Below, piece after piece: positions 1 through 6,654 of a stretch of DNA of 8,551 nucleotides; within the stretch, counting starts at the first letter, position 1; every line of letters begins with the position of its first letter. The notes beneath the pieces were generated by a model that searched no databases, was not told where the DNA came from, and saw only the letters and a program-made list of their open reading frames with translations. The stretch is from Bacteroidota bacterium (GTDB lineage Bacteria > Bacteroidota > Bacteroidia > Flavobacteriales > Flavobacteriaceae), in the NCBI GenBank assembly GCA_022560715.1, contig JADFSQ010000057.1, positions 1 to 8,551 of the forward strand. The letters run 5' to 3'. The position numbers and the translations under genes were made by a program.

Positions 1-364
1 GTCGAAGTACACTTTGTCAATGCCGTCTCTGCTTCGCACGCGGCGTGGGCACGATTGATGCTCGCGTCTCGGGCAAGGACGATCCTGACGGTCCCTGAAG
101 CAGCCGGCCCGTCCCCAACCCGCCCGACCGGTGGGCTGGACGATACGGCGCGCGAAACAGCCGCCGAGCTCAGGGGACCGGCCGCTGGCTCGCAGCTGAC
201 TGGCCTGGCCTCCCTCACACGTCGCGAACAAGAGATTCTCAGGCTTATCGCCCGAGGGCACTCCAATGCCGAAATAGCAGAAGCCTTCGTGATCAGCGAA
301 GGGACGGTGAAGACACACGTCAAGCGCGTCCTCTCCAAGCTCGATGTCCGGGACCGCACCCAGG
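1..364 (+). CDS. LuxR-family regulator fragment, C-terminal HTH domain (both ends incomplete)
   Basis: The frame is open from the left edge, so the true start is outside the window; the TTG at 55 and ATG at 58 are internal candidates only. The last 50 or so codons are a typical LuxR/GerE DNA-binding domain: [15 protein letters not shown], then [20 protein letters not shown], then [14 protein letters not shown]. Such domains sit at the C-terminus of response regulators and bind promoter DNA. The preceding part is Ala/Pro/Gly-rich and I could not match it to a receiver domain. The DNA is visibly GC-rich with GC-rich third positions, like an actinobacterium and unlike everything downstream. After DRTQ the family normally continues with an Ala-Val-hydrophobic helix, but here the frame runs into antisense isoleucyl-tRNA synthetase sequence and stops at 396. 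The real gene fragment therefore ends near 364. Confidence 0.8.
350..364. other. Chimeric join 1: LuxR fragment to ileS fragment, on shared bases
   Basis: The stretch GGGACCGCACCCAGG fits both partners. Read on plus it encodes the RDRTQ of the LuxR helix-turn-helix. Read on minus it encodes the PGCGP of the conserved Ile[10 protein letters not shown] motif. To its left only the LuxR reading makes sense, and to its right only the IleRS reading does. The two partners differ sharply in base composition. Short shared sequence at the switch point is what an assembler or amplification chimera leaves behind. Confidence 0.75.
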
Positions 365-905
365 AGCACAATGTACAAGCCCTGTCCCGGATTTAGTGTC
401 CACATATTCCTTACTCATCACTATAGTGTGAACGTGTTTACTTTCTTTCTTAAGTTTATCATAAACTTCTTTCAGGTCTTTGTAAAAGAAGTGTTCATAT
501 TCTTGTCCTTCAAGCATACTGCCCTTAAATTCTTCCACGATGTCTAATTCCCCCCCTAGTAATCCCGAGATGAAAACACCTGCCAGATCCTTCGCGAGTA
601 TCCAGATTTCGTTACCCACTTTAACCTTTACATAAATTAAGTTAGGGTTAACCATTATAGCTAAGTTAAAAGGAATTGTCCAGGGAGTCGTTGTCCAGAT
701 TATAAAATACTCATTGCCTTTTTCAGTACTCTTTTTCTTAAACTTTAAGAAAACAGAAGTGTCTTTTATACTCTTATATTCGAGCTCGTGTTTAGCTAAT
801 GAGGTCTCTGTCTCAGCATCCCAATGCATGGATTTTTTGCCCTTATAGAGTCTTTTTTGATCCCATGCCTTTTTGAAAAAAGCCCATTGTCCATCAATAA
901 ATTCT
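350..905 (-). CDS. ileS: Isoleucyl-tRNA synthetase fragment, editing (CP1) domain, archaeal type
   Basis: IleRS charges tRNA-Ile with isoleucine and hydrolyses misactivated valine in its CP1 editing domain. About 185 codons are present. They begin near [20 protein letters not shown], pass through [19 protein letters not shown], and include the conserved editing-domain motif [13 protein letters not shown] and the later [13 protein letters not shown]. The fragment ends exactly where the conserved acidic residue of the editing site should follow. The HIGH motif, KMSKS motif and anticodon-binding domain are all absent, so it cannot be functional here. The wording of the sequence, especially [12 protein letters not shown] and HCAPGCGP, resembles archaeal-type enzymes, and I suspect a DPANN-like archaeon, though some bacteria carry this type too. 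It is read in frame with the upstream PDZ gene, probably by chance. Confidence 0.82.
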
Positions 906-925
906 TTGGAAAATTTAGCTTTTTT
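898..925. other. Chimeric join 2: PDZ protein to ileS, fused in frame
   Basis: On the minus strand the reading frame passes without a stop from a PDZ domain (SIDGKKVVDNNSYSEILKNKK) directly into IleRS sequence ([15 protein letters not shown]). The PDZ domain lacks its last strand and helix, and the IleRS lacks its N-terminal catalytic half. Both are therefore cut at the same place. The exact base cannot be fixed without parent sequences. Confidence 0.6.
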
Positions 926-1748
926 ATTTTTAAGAATTTCAGAATATGAATTATTATCAACAACTTTTTTACCATCTATTGAAGTGATAATATCTCCAAT
1001 TAATCCTCCAGCTTTTTTAAAACTTTGAATATTAGTATTTGCTGAAAATTCATTTACAACTAATCGGTCATTAGTGTATTTTGTAATAATTCCTACACTG
1101 ACGGACAATTTTTTTAAATTGTTGACGAACTCATTTGGTTTGAGACTATAAGTTTTGTCTGAACGGTTATATCCAAAAAAACTAAAACGTGTTCCATCTT
1201 GTAAATTTCTCCAGTATGCTACAAAACATTCTTCTGGATATTCTTCTTCATCAAATTCATTCCATTTATTTGGTCTAAAGATTTTAATTTTGAATTTTTC
1301 TGGAGTTTTTATCTTAAAGTTTTTATATTTCCCTTTATTTAAATCTAGTTCTGGATTATCTACTACACTTTTTTCATATTTCTCGTTTCTTAATCTTAAC
1401 AATGCTCCAAACTCAGCCCAATCTGATCCTGATACAGATTTATCTTGTCTTCTATCAGCACCCTGCTGAGCTAATCGGCTCTGAATAACCTGTAGGTTCG
1501 CTTGATTTATGTTACTGCTATAACCACTAGAACTATTAGAACCATTATACCCTTTTTTGTTTTTATCTTTAACACCTTTATTAAAACCGTCATTATATCC
1601 ATGTTGATAACTTCGATATGTAACATTTCTATTTGTTGAAGTTGATGGAATACCACAAACTACTGGTGGCGCAACACAAGAAACATCATTATGACAATAT
1701 CCGTTTTTGTAACCATTTTCAAATCCTTTGCAATAATTATCTTGCTCC
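905..1748 (-). CDS. Flavobacterial Cys/Gly-tetrad repeat protein with C-terminal PDZ domain (both ends missing)
   Basis: The minus-strand frame is open from the TAG at 1749-1751, well upstream of the TTG at 1402 that could be mistaken for a start. No signal peptide or start codon is present, so the N-terminus is lost. The first part is built of aromatic-x-x-Gly tetrads (YCKG FENG YKNG YCHN), then a Cys/Pro stretch (CVAPPVVCGIP), then a second block (YQHG YNDG FNKG). An Asn/Ser-rich linker and a Lys-rich charged region follow, and then a PDZ-like domain with the ligand-loop style AGGLIGDIITSIDGKKV. I recognise proteins of this layout from flavobacteria, usually exported and of unknown function. 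PDZ domains bind protein C-termini or act as modules of proteases and secretion proteins. The tetrads may be a structural surface repeat. The C-terminus is cut inside the PDZ domain by the ileS fragment. Confidence 0.65.
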
Positions 1749-1752
1749 GCCT
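1738..1752. other. Chimeric join 3: AbiV fragment to PDZ protein
   Basis: On the minus strand the AbiV frame is coherent up to SLFIGGAR and then ends at a TAA that uses bases of the next gene. In another frame the PDZ protein becomes coherent immediately at QDNYCKGF, with a stop codon just before it and no start. The bases around GGAGCAAGAT could serve both. Two partial genes abutting out of frame with no intergenic space indicate a join or a deletion. Confidence 0.6.
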
Positions 1753-2045
1753 ATAAACAATGAGGGAACAATCCATGACAGATTTTTTTCTGTATGTTTT
1801 CTGTAGTCCTGCCAGGACTTTTTTAACTCTTTAGGGTCTTCAATCAGTAAAATTTCTTTTATAATTCTTGATTTCCCAGTTTCTTCTATGGCTAATATTG
1901 ATAATGAAACGGAACGTTCAATTCTGTCTTTTTTATAAAGAATTTTAGCATCTTTATACAAATCACGAGCATTTTCCTTTGCAAGTTTTATTCCTTCTGC
2001 TGCTAGTTTCGGAGTCAGTTGACCTTTGAATTGATGACCTCTCAT
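1740..2045 (-). CDS. AbiV-family HEPN protein, N-terminal half (truncated)
   Basis: The start is the ATG at 2043-2045, behind an A/T-rich leader with no clear Shine-Dalgarno site, as is normal in Bacteroidetes. The order of motifs matches the AbiV family: LTPKLAAEGIKLAKENARDLYKDA, then LSILAIEETGKSRIIKEIL with the characteristic Glu-Glu-x-Gly-Lys (about residues 54-58), then WQDYRKHTEKNLSW (about 78-91), which corresponds to the family's Arg/His-containing helix. AbiV was described in Lactococcus as an abortive-infection phage-resistance protein, and it belongs to the HEPN fold that includes many toxins and RNases. Only about 100 residues remain against roughly 200 in the family. The frame then hits a stop at 1737-1739 created by the junction with the PDZ gene. 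It is most likely inactive as it stands. The region upstream of its start is a MITE-like repeat. Confidence 0.7.
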
Positions 2046-2057
2046 ATTTAATTACTT

Positions 2058-2184
2058 ACAACGGTTTTGGTATGATTTCGTTGCGTTGGTTTAGCGACTA
2101 ATTTAGTAAATAATTACAGACCAATGGAACGAATGCGAGGATTTTCCGAAAGGAAAATCAGCAGCAATGAATTATACCAGTTGT
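2058..2184. repeat. MITE-like intergenic element with imperfect terminal inverted repeats
   Basis: The left end (ACAACGGTTTTGGTATGA, then TTTCGTTGC) and the right end (GCAATGAATTATACCAGTTGT) are reverse complements apart from a short insertion and a few mismatches. About 127 bp are enclosed, with no open reading frame. Inside, near the right end, lies a perfect hairpin at 2140-2159: GATTTTCC, loop GAAA, GGAAAATC. Repeats of this look are familiar to me from flavobacterial intergenic regions, but I cannot check copy number here. The group II intron begins at the base after its right end. The AbiV-like gene begins 12 bases from its left end. Confidence 0.55.
2140..2159. other. Perfect 8-bp hairpin with GAAA tetraloop
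   Basis: GATTTTCC-GAAA-GGAAAATC folds perfectly with a stable GNRA loop. It lies inside the MITE-like repeat. No T-run follows it on plus, so it is more likely a conserved structural part of the repeat than a terminator. Confidence 0.7.
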
Positions 2185-2699
2185 GTGTGCCCAGCATGGG
2201 CATCTTTTAAATACCGAAAGGTAGTTAATTAATTTAGAGGGTTCAAGTCCCTTATGCGCAGGAGTAACGTCTTGAAGCATTAGTAAGTCGCAAGGGTGAA
2301 AATCGTGAGGTTTTATCTGAAGGAAGCGATCCTACAAAACTCGGTACTGACGAACAGAAATCGTATATGAGGCATATTTGTCTGGGTAAGCAAGCACATC
2401 ATTGCAACGCCCAAAGAACATCAAAAGGGCAGATATGTAGATACGGCAGGGATTGAGTGAAAGAAGATGCCATTACCTGGGGAGGTCTCTACAATCACGA
2501 GTTGGTTAAGTAGAGAAGTCAGCAGAAGTCATAGTACTTACAGGAAACGAGCCACGCAAAACGTGGAGGGCTCACAAGTAAGGAAGGACAGAACATTAAA
2601 CGTTTGCGTGAATTTAATTTCATAGGTTAAACACGGTACAGTAGTATAGTTTAACGTAACGGTTAAAGGAGCAATAACAAAGTAAATTAAGTTTGAATT

Positions 2700-4016
2700 A
2701 TGGAATTAATAACAAAAGTTTTAGATTATTCAAATGTCAATCGAGCATTTAAACAGGTTGTTTCCAATAAAGGGAGCAAAGGAGTAGATGGTATTACAAC
2801 CCAAGAACTCCGTGCCTATATGCAAGAAAATTGGAGTAGAATTGAGCGAGAAATCACCAATGGACATTATTTACCACAAGCAGTTTTAGGGGTTGAAATC
2901 CTAAAACCAAATGGAGGTAAACGCCTATTAGGCATCCCAACGGTAATAGATCGTTTAATTCAACAAGCGATACATCAAGTATTGCAACCAATGTACGATT
3001 ACGAATTTTCAGATTTTAGTTACGGATTCAGAAAAGGACGTAATGCACATCAAGCCGTTTTACAAGCGCAGAGTTACATTAATGAGGGTTACCAAGATAT
3101 TATTGATTTAGACCTCAAGAAATTCTTTGATATTGTAAACCACGATTATTTGATGAGTTTACTTAATCGAAAGATTAAAGACAGAATGTTAATGAAACTT
3201 ATCAGACGCTATTTGCAATCTGATATAATGATTGGCGGATTATCCGAACAACGAAGCAAAGGAACGCCTCAAGGCAGTCCATTAAGCCCTCTGTTGTCAA
3301 ACATTATCTTAAATGAATTAGATAAAGAATTGACAAAACGAGGTTTGCGGTTTGTAAGATATGCCGATGATTTTAGCATATTTGTTAAGAGTAAACGCTC
3401 GGCACAACGTGTTAAAGGTAGTATCACAAAGTTTATAGAAACCAAACTACATTTACGAGTAAATGAGGACAAATCAACAATATGTCGTCCTGTAAATTAC
3501 TTTACGTTAGGATACGGTTTTGTATCAACTTACAACAAAGATGAGAAAGGTAAATACAGGTTACGAGTTTCGCCCAATAGTTTCAAAACAATGAAACAAC
3601 GAGTAAAACAGATAACACGTAAAACCTTGGCTCTATCTTTTGACCAACGAATAGCCAAACTAACTGCTTTTACAAGAGGTTGGGTAAACTATTATAAGTT
3701 TGCCAATATCTCAACAAAATTAAAAGAGTTAGATGCTTGGGTTCATAATAGGTTGCGATATTGCATTTGGAAACACTGGAAAAAGCCCAATAAGAGAATG
3801 CGAAGTTTTATCCGTTTGGGTATAACCAAAGGTCAGGCTTATGCTTGGTCACGTTCGCGTATGGGTGGTTGGGCAATTGCACAAAGTCCAATTATGAAAA
3901 CCACCATTACTGTGAGTAGATTAGCCAAGCGAGGCTACCTCTGTTTTTCGGTACAATTTCAAAAGTCGTTTAGTTCAAAACCAAACGACACTCAAATAAA
4001 ATTATCTTTTGTTTAA
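2700..4016 (+). CDS. Group II intron maturase / reverse transcriptase (LtrA family, no endonuclease)
   Basis: This is the intron-encoded protein of 438 aa. It binds its intron RNA, promotes splicing and copies it into DNA at the target. Visible parts are: N-terminal RT0 region with SKGVDGITT (about 26-34); RT motifs with RLLGIPTVIDRLIQQA (75-90) and FSYGFRKGRNAHQAV (106-120); catalytic motif A in DLDLKKFFD (136-144); GTPQGSPLSPLLSNI (188-202); the YADD active site at 221-224; and the maturase X domain with RGWVNYYKFAN (326-336), ending in a group II intron maturase-specific region (GGWAIAQSPIMKTTITVSRLAKRGY). All catalytic aspartates are present. After residue 415 only a short basic tail follows, with no Cys-rich HNH endonuclease. 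The ATG at 2700 is preceded by an A-rich stretch and is the first start consistent with RT0. The gene is free of frameshifts and stops. Confidence 0.95.
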   Translation: MELITKVLDYSNVNRAFKQVVSNKGSKGVDGITTQELRAYMQENWSRIEREITNGHYLPQAVLGVEILKPNGGKRLLGIPTVIDRLIQQAIHQVLQPMYDYEFSDFSYGFRKGRNAHQAVLQAQSYINEGYQDIIDLDLKKFFDIVNHDYLMSLLNRKIKDRMLMKLIRRYLQSDIMIGGLSEQRSKGTPQGSPLSPLLSNIILNELDKELTKRGLRFVRYADDFSIFVKSKRSAQRVKGSITKFIETKLHLRVNEDKSTICRPVNYFTLGYGFVSTYNKDEKGKYRLRVSPNSFKTMKQRVKQITRKTLALSFDQRIAKLTAFTRGWVNYYKFANISTKLKELDAWVHNRLRYCIWKHWKKPNKRMRSFIRLGITKGQAYAWSRSRMGGWAIAQSPIMKTTITVSRLAKRGYLCFSVQFQKSFSSKPNDTQIKLSFV

Positions 4017-4017
4017 T

Positions 4018-4095
4018 GAACCGCTAAGTACGAGAACCGTACGCTTAGTGGTGTGAGAGGTGCACTCCGTCAGTTACTGGCGGAGCCGCCTACTC
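4018..4095 (+). ncRNA. Group II intron domains V and VI with bulged branch-point A4092
   Basis: Domain V: ACCGCTAAG (4020-4028) pairs with CTTAGTGGT (4044-4052), TACG (4029-4032) pairs with CGTA (4038-4041), a 5-base loop AGAAC closes it, and the two-base CG bulge at 4042-4043 is in the usual place. Domain VI: GAG (4055-4057) pairs with CTC (4093-4095) and AGGTG (4058-4062) pairs with CGCCT (4087-4091). A single unpaired A at 4092 is left on the 3' strand. The upper stem is CTCCGTCAG (4065-4073) with CTGGCGGAG (4077-4085). The bulged A is the expected lariat branch nucleotide, six to seven bases before the 3' splice site. The domain V start overlaps the last bases after the maturase stop. Confidence 0.85.
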
Positions 4096-4097
4096 GA

Positions 4098-5114
4098 TTA
4101 GATGTCGTAGTTAAATTTATCCATGTTGATAACGATCTTTCCAAATTGTTCGCCTTTATCCATTTTGTTAAAAGCCAAGTTTATCTTTTGAGTAGAATAA
4201 ATAGAGTCAATAACTGGACGTATTTTCTTAGAAGAAATTAGATCCATCATTTTTTTAAATTCTTCATTATTCCCCATGGTTGTACCACAAATTGATATTT
4301 GTTTCCAAAAAATTATACTAGGGCTTAGGTTTTGAATATTACCTGCGGTTCGCCCAAATAGAATAATTCGACCACCAGGATTTGTCATTTCAGTCAACTC
4401 TGTAAAACCTTTACCAGCAGCACTGTCTATTATGACATCAAAACCTTTGGCCATCTGTAATAATTTGGTACTCCAGTCGCTATTTTTATAATTAACACCT
4501 CCCTTAGCTCCTAATTTTATTGCTTTTAATATTTTATGGTCATTCCCTGATGTAACATATACTTCAGCTCCTAATGCAACAGCAAAACTTAAAGCGAATA
4601 ATGCAACTCCACCACCAATTCCAGTAATTAAAATCCTATTGTTATTTTCAAATTCTCCTCTAGTAAATAATGCCCGATACGCTGTTAACCCTGCCAATGG
4701 AAGTGCTGCCGACTCTTGAAATGAAAGGTGTTCTGGTTTACGACACACATATTGATGGTTGATGGTAATATACTCAGCAAAAGTCCCGTGTTGAGGAAAT
4801 CCTAAAATTTCATAATTTTCTCCATGCACTTTGTTATTTGTGCCCCAATTTAAAGAAGGATTTATAATAACTTCATCACCTTTTTTTAAGCCGTTCACAT
4901 CGGTACCAATGTTCATTATTATTCCTGAGCCATCCGATCCCAATATGATATTTGAATCACTTCTTAACTCCTTTTCTTTAAGCGTCCAAAGCTCATGATG
5001 ATTAATAGACGCGGCTTTTAATTTAATCAAAACATCGGAATATGATAAAGTAGGTCTTTCAACATCTTTTATCTCAAGTTTATAAGTTTTTTGATTTAAG
5101 ACAATTGCTTTCAT
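4098..5114 (-). CDS. Medium-chain dehydrogenase/reductase (YogA-like, zinc-independent-looking quinone/alcohol oxidoreductase)
   Basis: This is a soluble NAD(P)H-dependent oxidoreductase of 338 aa, the usual family length. The N-terminal GroES-like domain has SINHHELWT (36-44), where zinc alcohol dehydrogenases carry the catalytic cysteine. Here it is replaced, so no catalytic zinc is expected. GSDGSGIIMNIG (59-70) is the conserved family turn. The Rossmann domain has the nucleotide-binding TGIGGGVALFAL (164-175), followed by VIIDSAAG (227-234) and GRIILFGRTAG. The end EQFGKIVINM is family-typical. The substrate cannot be told. The ATG at 5112-5114 lies behind an A/T-rich leader without a Shine-Dalgarno site. 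Its own promoter probably lies in the 129-base gap after the transporter gene. Its TAA stop (4098-4100) coincides with the 3' end of the group II intron on the other strand, so the last codons may have been altered by the insertion. Confidence 0.85.
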   Translation of the reverse strand: MKAIVLNQKTYKLEIKDVERPTLSYSDVLIKLKAASINHHELWTLKEKELRSDSNIILGSDGSGIIMNIGTDVNGLKKGDEVIINPSLNWGTNNKVHGENYEILGFPQHGTFAEYITINHQYVCRKPEHLSFQESAALPLAGLTAYRALFTRGEFENNNRILITGIGGGVALFALSFAVALGAEVYVTSGNDHKILKAIKLGAKGGVNYKNSDWSTKLLQMAKGFDVIIDSAAGKGFTELTEMTNPGGRIILFGRTAGNIQNLSPSIIFWKQISICGTTMGNNEEFKKMMDLISSKKIRPVIDSIYSTQKINLAFNKMDKGEQFGKIVINMDKFNYDI

Positions 5115-5243
5115 TTAATTATTAGTAAGGATTTTGATTTTATGACATCGAATGTTAAGATAAGTTCAGTTTAAATTGATTTTATCGGTCAATAACGAAG
5201 GTAGTTGTTTTTTCTTACAAAGTCAAGTATTTAAATTTACTCA

Positions 5244-6644
5244 TTAAAGCGGTATCCAAACTACCAACATTGCCTGAATAACAAAAAACACTAAAAAAGG
5301 AATTACCAAATAACCCATTACATCTCTTGCTTGAATATTTATACCTTTTCCCATAATAGGAAACACTAACAGCAAAAAAAACGGTTGCAATAAGTTAGTT
5401 AAACTTTCGCCATAAGCAATCGACATTGAAGCACGAGATATCATAGATGTTACTTCAGCTTGAGGTAATCCAATACCAATTTCTTTAACTGCGTTTATAA
5501 TACTTGGACCAATAACAGCAAATTCGCCACCAGCCGATGGAATTGCAAAATTTACAAATCCACCTGCAATAAAAGCGTAAAAAGCATAGGTATCTATTGT
5601 AGATACCGAAGCTATTACTTGTGCTAATTTTTCACCCAAACCTGTAAATAACATAATTCCCATAATTCCTGCATAAAATGGATATTGGAATATGATACCG
5701 GAAATATTACTACTGGCTCTTTTCATAGAAATTACATAACGCATTGGTGTTTTGTGCAGTAACAAACCAATGATAAGAAATATAAAAATCATGATATTAA
5801 AATTCAAATTAAACCCTTTGGTACTAAAATGATAAATTATATATGTTAATCCCATTGCAACAATAATGAGTTGTAGTAAAAAACTATTATTTAAAGTATC
5901 CGAAACCGTTTTAAAAGGAAGTTTTGTGCTTAAAGCTTCATCTTTAATACTTACAACTTCTTCGGTTTGATTATTTGCTTTTAGCATATCTTTTAACTCT
6001 TTTGTTGCTTTCTTTTTTGGTGCAATAATAAGCGCTAAAACAGGAGCAACAATAACAAAAAGCACAATCATAGCTATATTTAAGTTAGAACCTAATGTTT
6101 CGGAAGTTGGTATTACTTCGGAAAGCACTCCTGCTTCAATTAAATAGTTATTTTTTGTATTTAACAATAACGGAATAGAACTGGAAAGACCAGTAACCCA
6201 AGCACCATTAGAAAAATAAACCAGTGCCACTAAAAACGGATAATTAATACCTTTTACACGTAAAGCAAGTTCTCTCGCCAAAACACAGGTAATTACGATC
6301 CAACCAAAACTTACAGTAGATAACAGCATTCCGATAAAAACAATTAGAAAATAAACCTGTCGAGGGGTTTTTATATATCGTGATAGCGAGTCTATGCCTT
6401 TATTTACAATTGGCGATAACGCAATACTAAAACCAGTAATGATAATTAACACGATTTGCATTCCAAATTCGAGCAAAGACCAGAATCCATCATACCACGA
6501 AATAATAATCTTCATTGGTGTAACATCTAACCAAATAAATGCACCAACAGAAGTAATGATTGTTAAAATTATAGCAAACACAAAAGCGTTAGGCATATAT
6601 TTTTGAAATAGCTGTGTAAATGTTTCGCCTAATTTTGAAATCAT
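5244..6644 (-). CDS. Short-chain fatty acid transporter, AtoE family
   Basis: A 466-aa inner-membrane protein dominated by hydrophobic segments, about ten to twelve by eye, with a hydrophilic Lys/Glu-rich cytoplasmic-type loop near residues 208-245. Family features include the start ISKLGETFTQLFQKYMPNAFVFAIILT, then SFGWIVITCVLARELA, YFSNGAWVTGLSSSIPLLLNT, and the late conserved FAIPSAGGEFAVIGPSI and SYGES-like AYGESLTNLLQPFF. Members are proposed to import short-chain fatty acids such as acetoacetate or butyrate. Substrate and direction here are inferred only from the family. The ATG at 6642-6644 lies 10 bases after the gpsA stop, so the two genes are probably co-transcribed. Gene and family lengths agree and no break is seen. 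Confidence 0.88.
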   Translation of the reverse strand: MISKLGETFTQLFQKYMPNAFVFAIILTIITSVGAFIWLDVTPMKIIISWYDGFWSLLEFGMQIVLIIITGFSIALSPIVNKGIDSLSRYIKTPRQVYFLIVFIGMLLSTVSFGWIVITCVLARELALRVKGINYPFLVALVYFSNGAWVTGLSSSIPLLLNTKNNYLIEAGVLSEVIPTSETLGSNLNIAMIVLFVIVAPVLALIIAPKKKATKELKDMLKANNQTEEVVSIKDEALSTKLPFKTVSDTLNNSFLLQLIIVAMGLTYIIYHFSTKGFNLNFNIMIFIFLIIGLLLHKTPMRYVISMKRASSNISGIIFQYPFYAGIMGIMLFTGLGEKLAQVIASVSTIDTYAFYAFIAGGFVNFAIPSAGGEFAVIGPSIINAVKEIGIGLPQAEVTSMISRASMSIAYGESLTNLLQPFFLLLVFPIMGKGINIQARDVMGYLVIPFLVFFVIQAMLVVWIPL

Positions 6645-6654
6645 TTTTCTGACT

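Larger units (their letters stand above)
2185..4098 (+). mobile_element. Complete group II intron (ribozyme plus maturase)
   Basis: The 5' end GTGTGCCCAGCATGGG matches the GUGYG consensus and the usual start of this bacterial intron type. The roughly 500 bases to 2699 have no long open frame and read like a known Bacteroidetes-type ribozyme region (GGGTTCAAGTCCC, TCGCAAGGGTGAAAATCGTGAGG, GGGCAGATATGTAGATACGG). I take these as domains I to III, with the maturase in domain IV. Domains V and VI fold convincingly at 4020-4095. With a branch point at A4092, the 3' end falls at about 4098, in ...CTCGAT. Both ends, all core parts and an intact maturase are present, so it may be active for splicing and retrohoming. 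The absence of an endonuclease domain suggests the bacterial class D or a similar class, which I infer rather than see. Confidence 0.9.

Noticed and set aside
320..1402. A single 360-aa protein starting at the TTG at 1402
   Set aside because: The frame is open to 1748 with coherent protein, and its two halves belong to unrelated families cut at a seam. The TTG is internal.
1..2050. Possible novel defence or regulatory island combining LuxR, IleRS, PDZ and AbiV
   Set aside because: Every gene is truncated at the joins and the parts look to come from different organisms, so a chimera explains it better than a functional system.
2239..2251. GGGTTCAAGTCCC looks like a tRNA T-arm
   Set aside because: No acceptor, D or anticodon arms fit around it. 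It lies in the ribozyme part of the group II intron, where this sequence is typical.
2700..4016. Reverse transcriptase as a retron, DGR or CRISPR-associated RT
   Set aside because: The maturase X region and flanking intron domains V and VI identify it as a group II intron protein. No msr/msd, template repeat or Cas gene is present.
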